DNA from: Beijerinckiaceae bacterium
GTDB taxonomy: Bacteria; Pseudomonadota; Alphaproteobacteria; Rhizobiales; Beijerinckiaceae
Length of the DNA: 61,556 bases
Direction: 5' to 3'
Assembly (NCBI GenBank): GCA_947454485.1
Contig: CANGJJ010000014.1
Coordinates: forward strand, 1 to 61,556
The notes under the pieces are model-generated. The model had not been told where the DNA came from. It did not search any database and worked only from the letters and a program-made list of their open reading frames with translations. Numbering within the stretch: position 1 is the stretch's first letter; each line of letters starts with the position of its first letter. Positions 24,888 through 32,033 of this stretch are shown piece after piece. The translations under genes were made by a program, and so were the position numbers.

Positions 24888-26177
24888 ATGACTGACGCAC
24901 AAAAACCCGGCTTTTCCACCCTTGCCGTCCATGCCGGTGCCCAGCCAGACCCGGCCACCGGTGCGCGCGCGACCCCGATTTATCAGACCACATCCTTCGT
25001 TTTCGATGATGTGGATCATGCCGCCTCGCTCTTTGGCTTGCAGGCTTTCGGCAATATCTACACCCGCATCACCAATCCGACCTCATCGGTTTTGGAAGAG
25101 CGTGTGGCGGCGATGGAGGGCGGCACAGCAGCTCTGGCCGTTGCCTCGGGCCATGCGGCTGAGTTTCTCGTCTTCCACACTTTGATGCAGCCGGGCGATG
25201 AATTCATCGCAGCCAACAAGCTCTATGGCGGCACGATCAATCAGTTCAATCACTCTTACAAAAACTTCAACTGGAACGTGAAATGGGCAGATCCCGATGA
25301 TCTGTCGACCTTTGAGGCGGCGATCACGCCGCGCACCAAGGCGATCTTCATCGAGTCCATTGCCAATCCCGGCGGCGTCATCTGTGACATCGAAGGCATT
25401 GCCAAGATCGCCAAGCGCGCTCGCGTTCCCTTGATCGTCGACAATACGCTGGCAACGCCCTACCTCATTCGTCCGCTCGAATTTGGCGCGGATATCGTCA
25501 TCCATTCGGCCACCAAATTCATGGGCGGCCATGGCAATTCGATCGGCGGCGTCATTGTCGATGGCGGCTCCTTCGATTGGATGGCCGATAAGCGCTATCC
25601 AATGCTCTCAGCGCCCCGCCCCGAATATGGCGGCATGGTGCTCGGCGAGACCTTTGGCAATTTTGCTTTCGCCATTGCCTGCCGGGTTCTGGGCCTGCGC
25701 GATCTTGGTCCCGCGATCTCGCCCTTCAACTCTTTCTTGCTGTTGACAGGCATCGAGACGCTGCCGCTGCGCATGCAACGCCATTCTGAGAATGCCCTGG
25801 CCGTCGCAAAATTCCTCGCAGATCATCCGGCGGTGAAATGGGTCAGCTATCCCGGTCTCAAGGGCGATCGCTATTACGCTCTGGCGCAGAAATATTGCCC
25901 CAAGGGTTGCGGCGCGGTCTTCACCTTTGGCCTCAAGGGTGGCTATGACGCAGGCGTGAAGCTGGTCAGCAGCATGCAGCTCTTCTCGCATCTGGCCAAT
26001 GTCGGCGATACCCGCTCACTGGTCATTCATCCGGCCTCGACGACCCATCGCCAGCTCACCGATGAGCAAAAAACCATCGCAGGCGCTGGCCCCGATGTGG
26101 TGCGCTTGTCAGTCGGTATTGAAGACATCAACGACATCATCGCCGATCTCGATCAGGCCTTGCGCGCGGGCATGTAA
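24888..26177 (+). CDS. metY: O-acetylhomoserine sulfhydrylase
   Basis: PLP enzyme (429 residues) that makes homocysteine from O-acetylhomoserine and sulfide, feeding methionine synthesis. K210 in HSATKFMGGHG binds PLP; D185 in VDNTLATPYL and Y113 (KLYGGT) are the expected partners. The length near 430 and the long C-terminal segment with THRQLTDEQ identify MetY rather than MetB or MetZ. The ATG at 24888 has GAGGA nine bases upstream; the 23-codon longer frame runs through the leader structure and is rejected. Together with metC in this window it gives two routes to homocysteine. A terminator follows. Confidence 0.94.
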   Translation: MTDAQKPGFSTLAVHAGAQPDPATGARATPIYQTTSFVFDDVDHAASLFGLQAFGNIYTRITNPTSSVLEERVAAMEGGTAALAVASGHAAEFLVFHTLMQPGDEFIAANKLYGGTINQFNHSYKNFNWNVKWADPDDLSTFEAAITPRTKAIFIESIANPGGVICDIEGIAKIAKRARVPLIVDNTLATPYLIRPLEFGADIVIHSATKFMGGHGNSIGGVIVDGGSFDWMADKRYPMLSAPRPEYGGMVLGETFGNFAFAIACRVLGLRDLGPAISPFNSFLLLTGIETLPLRMQRHSENALAVAKFLADHPAVKWVSYPGLKGDRYYALAQKYCPKGCGAVFTFGLKGGYDAGVKLVSSMQLFSHLANVGDTRSLVIHPASTTHRQLTDEQKTIAGAGPDVVRLSVGIEDINDIIADLDQALRAGM

Positions 26178-26196
26178 GCTGATGTGAAAGACAAGA

Positions 26197-26224
26197 CCGG
26201 CGCGGGTGACTGCGCCGGCTTTTT
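26197..26224 (+). terminator. Rho-independent terminator after metY
   Basis: CCGGCGC (26197-26203) and GCGCCGG (26212-26218) form a perfect 7-bp stem with an 8-base loop, followed by C and five T. It lies 20 bases after the metY stop. The convergent toxin gene ends inside its T-run. Confidence 0.88.
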
Positions 26225-26579
26225 ATGTGAGGGAGCGAAGCGCAATCTCAATTTCTGAATGTGGTTCCATGCGCTCATGGAGGATACGGAGGATCTGAAG
26301 TTCTTGTTCCCTCAATTCGCCCGCGATGCGAAAATAGATGACATGCGATGCGCTTGTTCTGCGCCCGCGGACAAGGCTGAGATGAAAGGCCTGAACCCGC
26401 TCGCCATATTCCGGACAGCGACGGCAACTCGGCCGGAAGGGATCTGACAGGATCGACGCGACCCCCTCAGACAACAACCCTGCATATGAGTCCGATTGAA
26501 GTTGCCCAAAATGGCGAGTTGAAAAATCAATAATCGAAGCAACATCAAATCGGGAAAATCTCGAATACCTTACCTTCAC
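26223..26579 (-). CDS. RelE/ParE-type toxin
   Basis: Toxin of 118 residues with the ParE fold: RYSRFSRFDVASIIDFSTRHFG at the start, then FRPSCRRCPEYGERVQAFHLS and the terminal strand SHVIYFRIAGELREQELQILRILHERM, which ends in the H-E-R-M motif typical of ParE toxins acting in ParD pairs. GTG start, with GTGA overlapping the antitoxin stop, so translation is coupled. Two cysteines (CRRC) in the middle are unusual for the family. Third toxin-antitoxin pair of the window. Confidence 0.87.
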   Translation of the reverse strand: MKVRYSRFSRFDVASIIDFSTRHFGQLQSDSYAGLLSEGVASILSDPFRPSCRRCPEYGERVQAFHLSLVRGRRTSASHVIYFRIAGELREQELQILRILHERMEPHSEIEIALRSLT

Positions 26580-26839
26580 CCACGCCCAGCCTTAATATTA
26601 GCGACCATTTCTTCAATACTCGTCTCCTCCGCCCATTCGCCGCGATCTGCCTGCGCGATCGCAAGCCCAATCTCATGGCGCAGGATGGATTCCTTTTCGG
26701 CGGCTTCTTCGCGCTTCATGCGCAAAAGCGCGAGCGCGACCAGAAAGACCTCATTGCGGTGACGATAGTCGCCGCGCGCCAACTCCGCCTCGACAAAGGC
26801 TTTCATTTCGGCTGGCAGTTTGACGACCTCATCCGACAT
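26576..26839 (-). CDS. ParD-type antitoxin
   Basis: Antitoxin of 87 residues with a ribbon-helix-helix N-terminus (VVKLPAEMKAFVEAELARGDYRHRNEVFLVALALLR) and an acidic C-terminal tail (EEAAEKESILRHEIGLAIAQADRGEWAEE) that masks the toxin. The ATG at 26839 gives the usual ParD length; a TTG at 26896 would add 19 residues of low complexity. No Shine-Dalgarno sequence precedes the ATG, so initiation may be leaderless or weak. Confidence 0.86.
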   Translation of the reverse strand: MSDEVVKLPAEMKAFVEAELARGDYRHRNEVFLVALALLRMKREEAAEKESILRHEIGLAIAQADRGEWAEETSIEEMVANIKAGRG

Positions 26840-26970
26840 GGAGGATTCACGCTGCTTGGGAGCAATGGGCTCTGTGACCTTTGGCAATGTCTTCAACCCC
26901 GCAAGGGCAAAAATGTCCCATAGCGCAGCCTAACAAATCTCGCAGGCCCAGTCACCCGGTCATAGGTCAT

Positions 26971-26984
26971 TTGATCAAGATCAA
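26971..26984. promoter_or_regulatory. Perfect FixK/FNR box
   Basis: TTGAT-CAAG-ATCAA matches the palindromic FNR/FixK/FnrL consensus TTGAT-N4-ATCAA at all ten positions. Its centre lies about 61 bases before the ATG of the 36-residue membrane protein. If it acts at -41.5, the transcript would begin near 27019, leaving a leader of about 20 bases with an AGGGGAG ribosome site. Confidence 0.75.
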
Positions 26985-27038
26985 GGCTCGGGCTTGAGCG
27001 GTTTGGTTAGATCTCTCCATCACAAGGGGAGAGCCACA

Positions 27039-27149
27039 ATGTCCCAGATCGAGCAGATGTATATCACCATGGTGCTGGCTTCTTTCGGCGCATTCGCGCT
27101 GGTGTTGAGCCTGACCGATTTCATGACCCGAAGCGCGCGCAACAAATAA
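27039..27149 (+). CDS. Small single-helix membrane protein, 36 residues
   Basis: Very short gene, ATG to TAA, with an excellent ribosome site (AGGGGAGAG, seven bases upstream). The product begins MSQIEQMYITMVLASFGAFA, has one hydrophobic helix (about residues 8-27), then LTDFMTRSARNK: a short acidic N-terminus and a basic C-terminus, which predicts the C-terminus in the cytoplasm. It is bracketed by a perfect FixK/FNR box upstream and a strong terminator downstream, a complete stand-alone transcription unit. Size and topology resemble small subunits of terminal oxidases such as CydX or CcoQ, but no similarity to these is claimed. Confidence 0.72.
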   Translation: MSQIEQMYITMVLASFGAFALVLSLTDFMTRSARNK

Positions 27150-27170
27150 GCGCCCTGCCCCTCAACAAGG

Positions 27171-27200
27171 CCCCGCAGCTCAGCACTGCGGGGTTTTTTT
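27171..27200 (+). terminator. Rho-independent terminator after the 36-residue gene
   Basis: CCCCGCAG (27171-27178) and CTGCGGGG (27186-27193) form a perfect 8-bp stem, loop CTCAGCA, followed by seven T. It ends 22 bases after the small gene's stop and 10 bases before the convergent end of ligB. Confidence 0.92.
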
Positions 27201-27209
27201 GTCGGCCGC

Positions 27210-28079
27210 TTACTCAGCAGCCACTGCCTGCGGCTGATCATCATTGGCGAGCAACATCACAGCGCCGCCCGTATTCGAAATCGGCACATGATAGGTGCTG
27301 GTGACTTTGCTGACATGGCCTTGCAAGGCCCCGCGCATAGCGATCCATGTCATTAGCTCAACACCTTGCGAGCCTGCCTGTTCGATGATCTGGCGGTTGG
27401 AATATTTCGTCAATGCGACAGGATCATTGAGGATCTTGTCCATGCACAAAAGATCGAACTCTTTGTTGATGAAGCCCGCCCGAGTTCCATCAAGCTGATG
27501 CGACAGGCCGCCAGTTCCCACCACAACCACCTTCAAATCTTTGGGGTAAGAGGCCACAGCGCGTCCGATCGCTTGACCCAATTTGTAGCAGCGCGCGGCT
27601 GTGGGCAGTGGATGTTGCACAGAGTTGATCGTCACCGGCACAACCTTCACCGGCCAATGATCGCCCGCATCGGGATACATGAGTTTGACCGGCAGGGTGA
27701 AAGCATGGTCCACCAGCATCTCCTGACACATGGTCAGATCGAATTCATGGTCGACCAGATCATTGATGATATGCCAAGACAGATCGGGGTCGCCCTCAAA
27801 AGAGGGCAGAACCGGAATGCCCCAGCCCTCATCTGCATTGTCATATTTCGCTGCAGCGCCGATAGCGAAGGTCGGCATTTTATCGAGGAAGAAATTGAGG
27901 CCGTGATCATTATAGATGACCACCGCCACATCAGGCTTTTCTTTCGCGAGCCATGAATGCACCGGTTTGAAAGCATCGAAAAAGGGCTTCCAATAGGGCG
28001 TTTCCTGATCGCCGCGCGCAATGGCGCCGCCGATCGAGGGAACATGCGAAGTCGTCAGTCCGCCGATGATGCGCGCCAT
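27210..28079 (-). CDS. ligB: Protocatechuate 4,5-dioxygenase beta subunit
   Basis: Catalytic subunit of a class III extradiol dioxygenase, which opens the protocatechuate (or gallate-like) ring next to the hydroxyls using Fe(II) and O2. All key residues of LigB are present: metal ligands H12, H59 and E241, and the catalytic His H194 (GGLSHQLDG), nearly at the reference positions (12, 61, 242, 195). 289 residues, slightly shorter than typical. It starts three bases after ligA. No ligC, ligI, ligJ or ligK follows, so the remaining steps are encoded elsewhere. Gallate or a methylated analogue is an alternative substrate. Confidence 0.92.
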   Translation of the reverse strand: MARIIGGLTTSHVPSIGGAIARGDQETPYWKPFFDAFKPVHSWLAKEKPDVAVVIYNDHGLNFFLDKMPTFAIGAAAKYDNADEGWGIPVLPSFEGDPDLSWHIINDLVDHEFDLTMCQEMLVDHAFTLPVKLMYPDAGDHWPVKVVPVTINSVQHPLPTAARCYKLGQAIGRAVASYPKDLKVVVVGTGGLSHQLDGTRAGFINKEFDLLCMDKILNDPVALTKYSNRQIIEQAGSQGVELMTWIAMRGALQGHVSKVTSTYHVPISNTGGAVMLLANDDQPQAVAAE

Positions 28080-28082
28080 GGA

Positions 28083-28424
28083 TCAGCCCTGCGATGCGAG
28101 GAAGGATTTAAATTCGTCGATGCTCATACCGGTCTGCTGCGCACCGATATCCTGCACATTCAGACCAAAGATCCCTGCGAATTTGGCGAGGTAATAGACA
28201 TTGCCGCCTGCTTCGATCAGTTGCAGCACATTGCGTGATTTGATCGCGGCGCAGTGCTCGGCGCTCAGCCCATATTTTTTCATATAGGCGTCTTCATTCT
28301 CCTTGAAGGCAGCGCGATTGGCTGCATCATTAAAGGAGAAGCACATTTTGTTGAGCGCATAGCCCTTCTTGGCCTGCTCACCTTGAAAGACCGGCGTTCC
28401 GGGAATGCCGTTCAGATCGTCCAT
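28083..28424 (-). CDS. ligA: Protocatechuate 4,5-dioxygenase alpha subunit
   Basis: Small helical subunit (113 residues) that caps the LigB active site. Features are the LNKMCFSFNDAANRAAFKENEDAYMKKYGLS region and the INAAGGN-like LIEAGGNVYYLAKFAGIFG segment typical of LigA. The ATG at 28424 has GAGGA upstream. It is the first gene of the ligAB unit, and its leader holds a nested hairpin and a perfect FixK/FNR box. Confidence 0.92.
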   Translation of the reverse strand: MDDLNGIPGTPVFQGEQAKKGYALNKMCFSFNDAANRAAFKENEDAYMKKYGLSAEHCAAIKSRNVLQLIEAGGNVYYLAKFAGIFGLNVQDIGAQQTGMSIDEFKSFLASQG

Positions 28425-28476
28425 TGGCGCGTCCTCGCCCGTTGCTCATGGACGCAACCTGCGCCTTGACGCGCCA
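28425..28476 (-). promoter_or_regulatory. Nested hairpin in the ligA leader
   Basis: TGGCGCGTC (28425-28433) and GACGCGCCA (28468-28476) are perfect inverted repeats of 9 bp. Inside them GTTGC (28441-28445) pairs with GCAAC (28454-28458). The outer stem reaches the base next to the ligA ATG and flanks its GAGGA ribosome site, so folding could control initiation, provided transcription starts at or before 28476. Confidence 0.35.
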
Positions 28477-28483
28477 GCCTTCA

Positions 28484-28497
28484 TTGATCCCGATCAA
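28484..28497. promoter_or_regulatory. Perfect FixK/FNR box upstream of ligAB
   Basis: TTGAT-CCCG-ATCAA matches the FNR/FixK consensus at all ten fixed positions. Its centre is 66 bases before the ligA ATG and 22 bases beyond the ctaA stop, so ligAB is the natural target. Together with the box at 26971 it is the second perfect copy within 1.6 kb. Confidence 0.7.
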
Positions 28498-28512
28498 GCC
28501 GGTCGCGATGCC

Positions 28513-29574
28513 TCAGGCCTCACGGCAGCGCCGCGCATGAACCACCGCCATGCCAAGCACCACCATGGCGAAGGCCTGATGCAGCAGGCCCGCCCAAAGC
28601 GGCACCTGCAGCAGCAAGGTCACGATGCCGATCAAAGCTTGTGAACCCACGAGCCCAGCCACAGCGACCGCGCGCTTGGCCGCTTTGGTGCCAGAGGCGA
28701 GCCTCCATGTGCGCCAAGCATGCCAGAGCGCGAAGGCCAGAAGCGCATAAGCGAACATGCGATGTTCAAACTGGATAGTGGTGATATTCTCGAGGACGTT
28801 GATCCACCATGGCTCCTGCCGGAAGAGATTTTCCAACGGCGGGACGAGCTTGCCATCCATCAAGGGCCAAGTGTTGTAGGTATAGCCAGCGCGTGAACCT
28901 GCCACGAGCGCGCCAAGGCCGATCTGCGCCAAGACCATCCACACCAAAGCGACAGCACCGCCCGCGATCTTTGCGGCGGCTGGTTCGGCAGGCGCGGGCT
29001 TCAGGCTGACCGCCAACCAAACAAGCGCAGTGAAGGTGAGCGAGGCGAGCAGGAGATGAACGGCGAGGCGCTCGGGGGCGACTTCGACACGGTCCACAAG
29101 GCCGGACTTCACCATCCACCAACCCACAGCGCCCTGCATGCCGCCGAGGACCAAGAGGCCACTCAGCTGCCATTTGAGGCGGGTTGTCAGAGCCCCACGC
29201 AGCCAAAACCAGGCCAGCGGGAGGGCAAAGGCCAGACCAATGATGCGGCCCAAAAGGCGGTGGCCCCATTCCCAGAAGAAGATGACCTTGAACTCGCCCA
29301 AGGTCATGGTCGGGAAGAGCTTCGAATATTGCGGGATCTGCTTGTATTTCTCGAATTCGGCCACCCATGCCGCATCCGACAGGGGCGGCAGAATGCCCAG
29401 AACCGGCTTCCACTCGGTGATCGAGAGGCCGCTTTCGGTCAGGCGCGTCGCCCCGCCGACCATGACCATCAAAAACACCAGAGCCGCAACGCTCCACAGC
29501 CAAGCCCTCACAGAGGCGCTGGTCGTGGCAGGCTGGCTCAGGCTGGGTGCGGCGATAGGGTCAGCAATGGTCAT
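28513..29574 (-). CDS. ctaA: Heme A synthase (COX15/CtaA)
   Basis: Inner-membrane enzyme that oxidises the C8 methyl of heme O to the formyl of heme A for aa3-type oxidases. Protein of 353 residues with eight helices and the four conserved heme-ligand histidines in context: EWGHRLLGR, LAVHLLLA, FEHRMFAY and LLHQAFAM. GGATRLTESGLSITEW near the N-terminus is the family signature. The ATG at 29574 was preferred to upstream starts, which lack family similarity. It is divergent from the DUF2842 gene, an arrangement common in Rhizobiales. Confidence 0.94.
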   Translation of the reverse strand: MTIADPIAAPSLSQPATTSASVRAWLWSVAALVFLMVMVGGATRLTESGLSITEWKPVLGILPPLSDAAWVAEFEKYKQIPQYSKLFPTMTLGEFKVIFFWEWGHRLLGRIIGLAFALPLAWFWLRGALTTRLKWQLSGLLVLGGMQGAVGWWMVKSGLVDRVEVAPERLAVHLLLASLTFTALVWLAVSLKPAPAEPAAAKIAGGAVALVWMVLAQIGLGALVAGSRAGYTYNTWPLMDGKLVPPLENLFRQEPWWINVLENITTIQFEHRMFAYALLAFALWHAWRTWRLASGTKAAKRAVAVAGLVGSQALIGIVTLLLQVPLWAGLLHQAFAMVVLGMAVVHARRCREA

Positions 29575-29671
29575 GGATGACTCGGGTTGATCCAATGGAG
29601 CTGCCGAGACATAAGCAAGGGGAGCGGCGGCGTCCACAGCCGCTCTGTCGCACCCCCTCAGCGGAGCCACC

Positions 29672-29875
29672 ATGAATCTGCGCCTGCGCAAACTGATCGG
29701 CATGATCGTGATGATCAGCTTTGTGGTGATTTATGCGCTGGTCGCAATGGCGCTCGCCCAATCGCGCCCGGTCCTGGAGGCCCATGACTTCGTGAAGGGG
29801 CTCTTTTATGTCGTGGCGGGGCTCGCCTGGGTGCTGCCCGTCATGCCGCTCATCAAATGGATGGAAGGGCGCTGA
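29672..29875 (+). CDS. DUF2842 family small membrane protein
   Basis: 67-residue protein with two hydrophobic helices (about residues 9-28 and 42-60) matching DUF2842, an alphaproteobacterial family commonly next to ctaA. A role in the terminal oxidase or its assembly is suggested only by neighbourhood. GCGGAG lies ten bases before the ATG. Its last 70 bases overlap the convergent Wzz-like gene, a long overlap for this window. Confidence 0.85.
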   Translation: MNLRLRKLIGMIVMISFVVIYALVAMALAQSRPVLEAHDFVKGLFYVVAGLAWVLPVMPLIKWMEGR

Positions 29876-31242
29876 TAAAGCGCCGGTCGGTCGCGACGAC
29901 TATCCGAGGCTGCCTCATGGCTGAAGGCAAAGATCGTCCCTGCCCCCGCCGTCTTGAGATCACGATAGGCAGCTGAGCTTGCCGGATCGCTGGCGGAGCC
30001 GGGGCAAGCCAGAACCGTGACATCAACATCGCGCGCCAAGCCGCTCGCCAAATCCCCCTCACTGAGGGATGGCACGGCAAGGATCACGACCTCATAAGTA
30101 TGGGCTAGCGCCTGCAGAACGATATCAAGCGCAGAGCCGGGGCGCGTCTCTTGCAGGCCGCAGGTCAAAAGATGCAGCCGCGAGGCTTCATCGAGATGGA
30201 TCGCCTCATCAAAAGTCGCAACACCCATCAGCAAGGCATCAAGACCGGGCGGCTGGTCTGCGCGTGTCTGTGCACGGCTCGCAAGATCAATGAGAATAAC
30301 CGGACGCTGCTGCGCCAAAGCGCGGCCCAACGACAGCGCGATCTCACCACAAGGCGTGCGCGCACTGGTGACGAGAACTCGCAGGGCCTGATCACCCCGC
30401 GCGGCCGAGCTGACGCGCTCCACCAGCACCGTCATGGGATGCGGATCGGGCACGAAACTGTCGAACTCCTGCGCTGGCGCGGGGGCGGCCTCGACACGCG
30501 CTGGATGAAACTGCGGCAACTCTTCAGGCACGGATGACACGCGCTGGCGAGCGGGCTTGCGCGCTGGCGTCGCGAAGGCCGCTTGCGCGAGCGCCGCCCC
30601 ACTGGCAGCCAGAAAGGCGAGCAAGGTCGCCGCCGCAATCATCGGCATGGGCAAGGGAGAGCTTGGGCTATTGGGGACAGTGGCGCGCGCCAGCACACGG
30701 GCCTGCGCCATCTGAGCTGACGCGCGAGCCTGCAGGCCCTCGCTCTGCATCTGCACAAAGGTCTCTGCCACACCATTGGCAATGCGCGCCGCGAGCGCAG
30801 GTTCAGGCGCCTCAAACTGGATGCGCACAACGGGAGCTGCATCTTCGCGCGCAAGCGTCAGACGCGAGAACCACAGATCAAGCAAAGCCTCGTCTGGCGC
30901 ACCAGCAGCGCGCACCTGCGTGACCCCAAGAAAAGACAGAAGGCCGCGCTGCGCAGGGTCGAAGGCCGCGCTTTGCGCGAGCGAGAGGCGCTCGATAACG
31001 CGCCGCGCCAATTCCCGCGAGCCGATGACCTGCATCTGGCTGTCGAGGAGATCACCCGAACCCGAGGCCTCCACCATCAGGCGGGCTTGAGCTGCATATT
31101 GCGGTGGGGCAGTCCCCATCAAGACGGCCGAGCCCAAAAGACCCGCCAGAGTAACGCCCGCGATCATACCCCGGCCACGCGACAGCGCTTCCCGGAAAGC
31201 CGGGCGCTCTACGATGGTCTGGCCAGATGGAACGCGGCGCAT
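29806..31242 (-). CDS. Wzz-like chain-length protein with degenerate tyrosine-kinase domain
   Basis: Polysaccharide co-polymerase-like inner-membrane protein of 478 residues: first membrane helix at about 27-45, a periplasmic part with the VIGSRELARRVIERL segment, and a second helix near 203-223. The cytoplasmic half resembles a BY-kinase, but the Walker A position reads VTSARTPCGEIALSLGRAL: no Gly-Lys-Ser/Thr is present, and no Tyr cluster ends the chain. It is thus probably a non-catalytic regulator of exopolysaccharide export. The GTG at 31245 or the ATG at 31242 may be used; GAGGA fits the latter. No other exopolysaccharide gene is near. Confidence 0.78.
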   Translation of the reverse strand: MRRVPSGQTIVERPAFREALSRGRGMIAGVTLAGLLGSAVLMGTAPPQYAAQARLMVEASGSGDLLDSQMQVIGSRELARRVIERLSLAQSAAFDPAQRGLLSFLGVTQVRAAGAPDEALLDLWFSRLTLAREDAAPVVRIQFEAPEPALAARIANGVAETFVQMQSEGLQARASAQMAQARVLARATVPNSPSSPLPMPMIAAATLLAFLAASGAALAQAAFATPARKPARQRVSSVPEELPQFHPARVEAAPAPAQEFDSFVPDPHPMTVLVERVSSAARGDQALRVLVTSARTPCGEIALSLGRALAQQRPVILIDLASRAQTRADQPPGLDALLMGVATFDEAIHLDEASRLHLLTCGLQETRPGSALDIVLQALAHTYEVVILAVPSLSEGDLASGLARDVDVTVLACPGSASDPASSAAYRDLKTAGAGTIFAFSHEAASDSRRDRPALYQRPSIHLMSGMTGSTQASPATT

Positions 31243-31376
31243 CACGAATCCTCAAAAACAGACCCCACTGTGACGCGCGCCGGTTGAAACAGGGTTAATG
31301 ACTTCAAAATCAATCGCAATTGTCCCGCTTGCGCTGTGCGGATGCGCCTGCCAAAGGGAAGATCGGAGGACCTGCG

Positions 31377-31760
31377 ATGCTATTCATGACCCGCCTTCTC
31401 ACTCTATGTGCTGGCCTGATGGGCGCTGGCGGTGTGACGCTGGCCGCCTATGCGGCCCATGCGCAGGGTGGCGGAAACCTCACGACTGCCTCACAATTCC
31501 TGCTGTTTCATGCCGCTCCCGTGGCCGCCATCGCTTTTGCCGCGCCCCAACGCCTGCGGATCTTGGCGGGGGCCTTGCTTGTGCTGGGCGCTATTCTCTT
31601 CAGTGGCGACCTCACCTTGCGCGCGATATGGGGCATCGCACCTTGGCGCATGGCAGCCCCCACAGGCGGAACAGTGCTGATCCTTGGCTGGCTGGTCTTG
31701 GCGTTAAGCCCCACCCAAAGACCCGCCGGGGAAAAGGCCGGCGAAACCCACAGCTCCTGA
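31377..31760 (+). CDS. DUF423 family membrane protein
   Basis: 127-residue inner-membrane protein with four helices, matching DUF423 (YgdD type): GAGGVTLAAYAAHAQG at the first helix, FLLFHAAPVAAIAF, and FSGDLTLRAIWG. Function unknown. The ATG at 31377 follows GGAGGA at good spacing. It stands alone between the divergent Wzz-like gene and the RND efflux operon. Confidence 0.87.
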   Translation: MLFMTRLLTLCAGLMGAGGVTLAAYAAHAQGGGNLTTASQFLLFHAAPVAAIAFAAPQRLRILAGALLVLGAILFSGDLTLRAIWGIAPWRMAAPTGGTVLILGWLVLALSPTQRPAGEKAGETHSS

Positions 31761-31974
31761 AAAAGGGCAGCAGGGATCCTCACTGAGACGCCGTCCGGTT
31801 CGCCAGCCCCTGGGACAGCTTTGGCAGGACAACTGAAACCGCCTGCTTTTGCCGGATTTTGCCCACCTTGGGCCTTGCTTTTTGGGTTCGGATTGTCACG
31901 ATGGGCAAAAGCCTGAAGCGGATTCCACCAACGTGGGATCAGCGCAGGAAAACACGCGCAAAAGCTTGTTAAAT

Positions 31975-32000
31975 CCTGTATGATCCAAAAGTCGTACAGG
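31975..32000. promoter_or_regulatory. Operator-like inverted repeat upstream of RND operon
   Basis: CCTGTA-T-GA (31975-31983), eight bases, then TC-G-TACAGG (31992-32000) form a 26-base inverted repeat with one mismatch per arm. A -10-like TATGAT (31979-31984) lies inside the left arm. This is the position expected for a TetR-type repressor of an efflux operon, and it covers the upstream ATG at 31980. No repressor gene is adjacent. Confidence 0.5.
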
Positions 32001-32033
32001 CTTCAACGGCCGGGCGGACAGGGGAGTTCGAGG

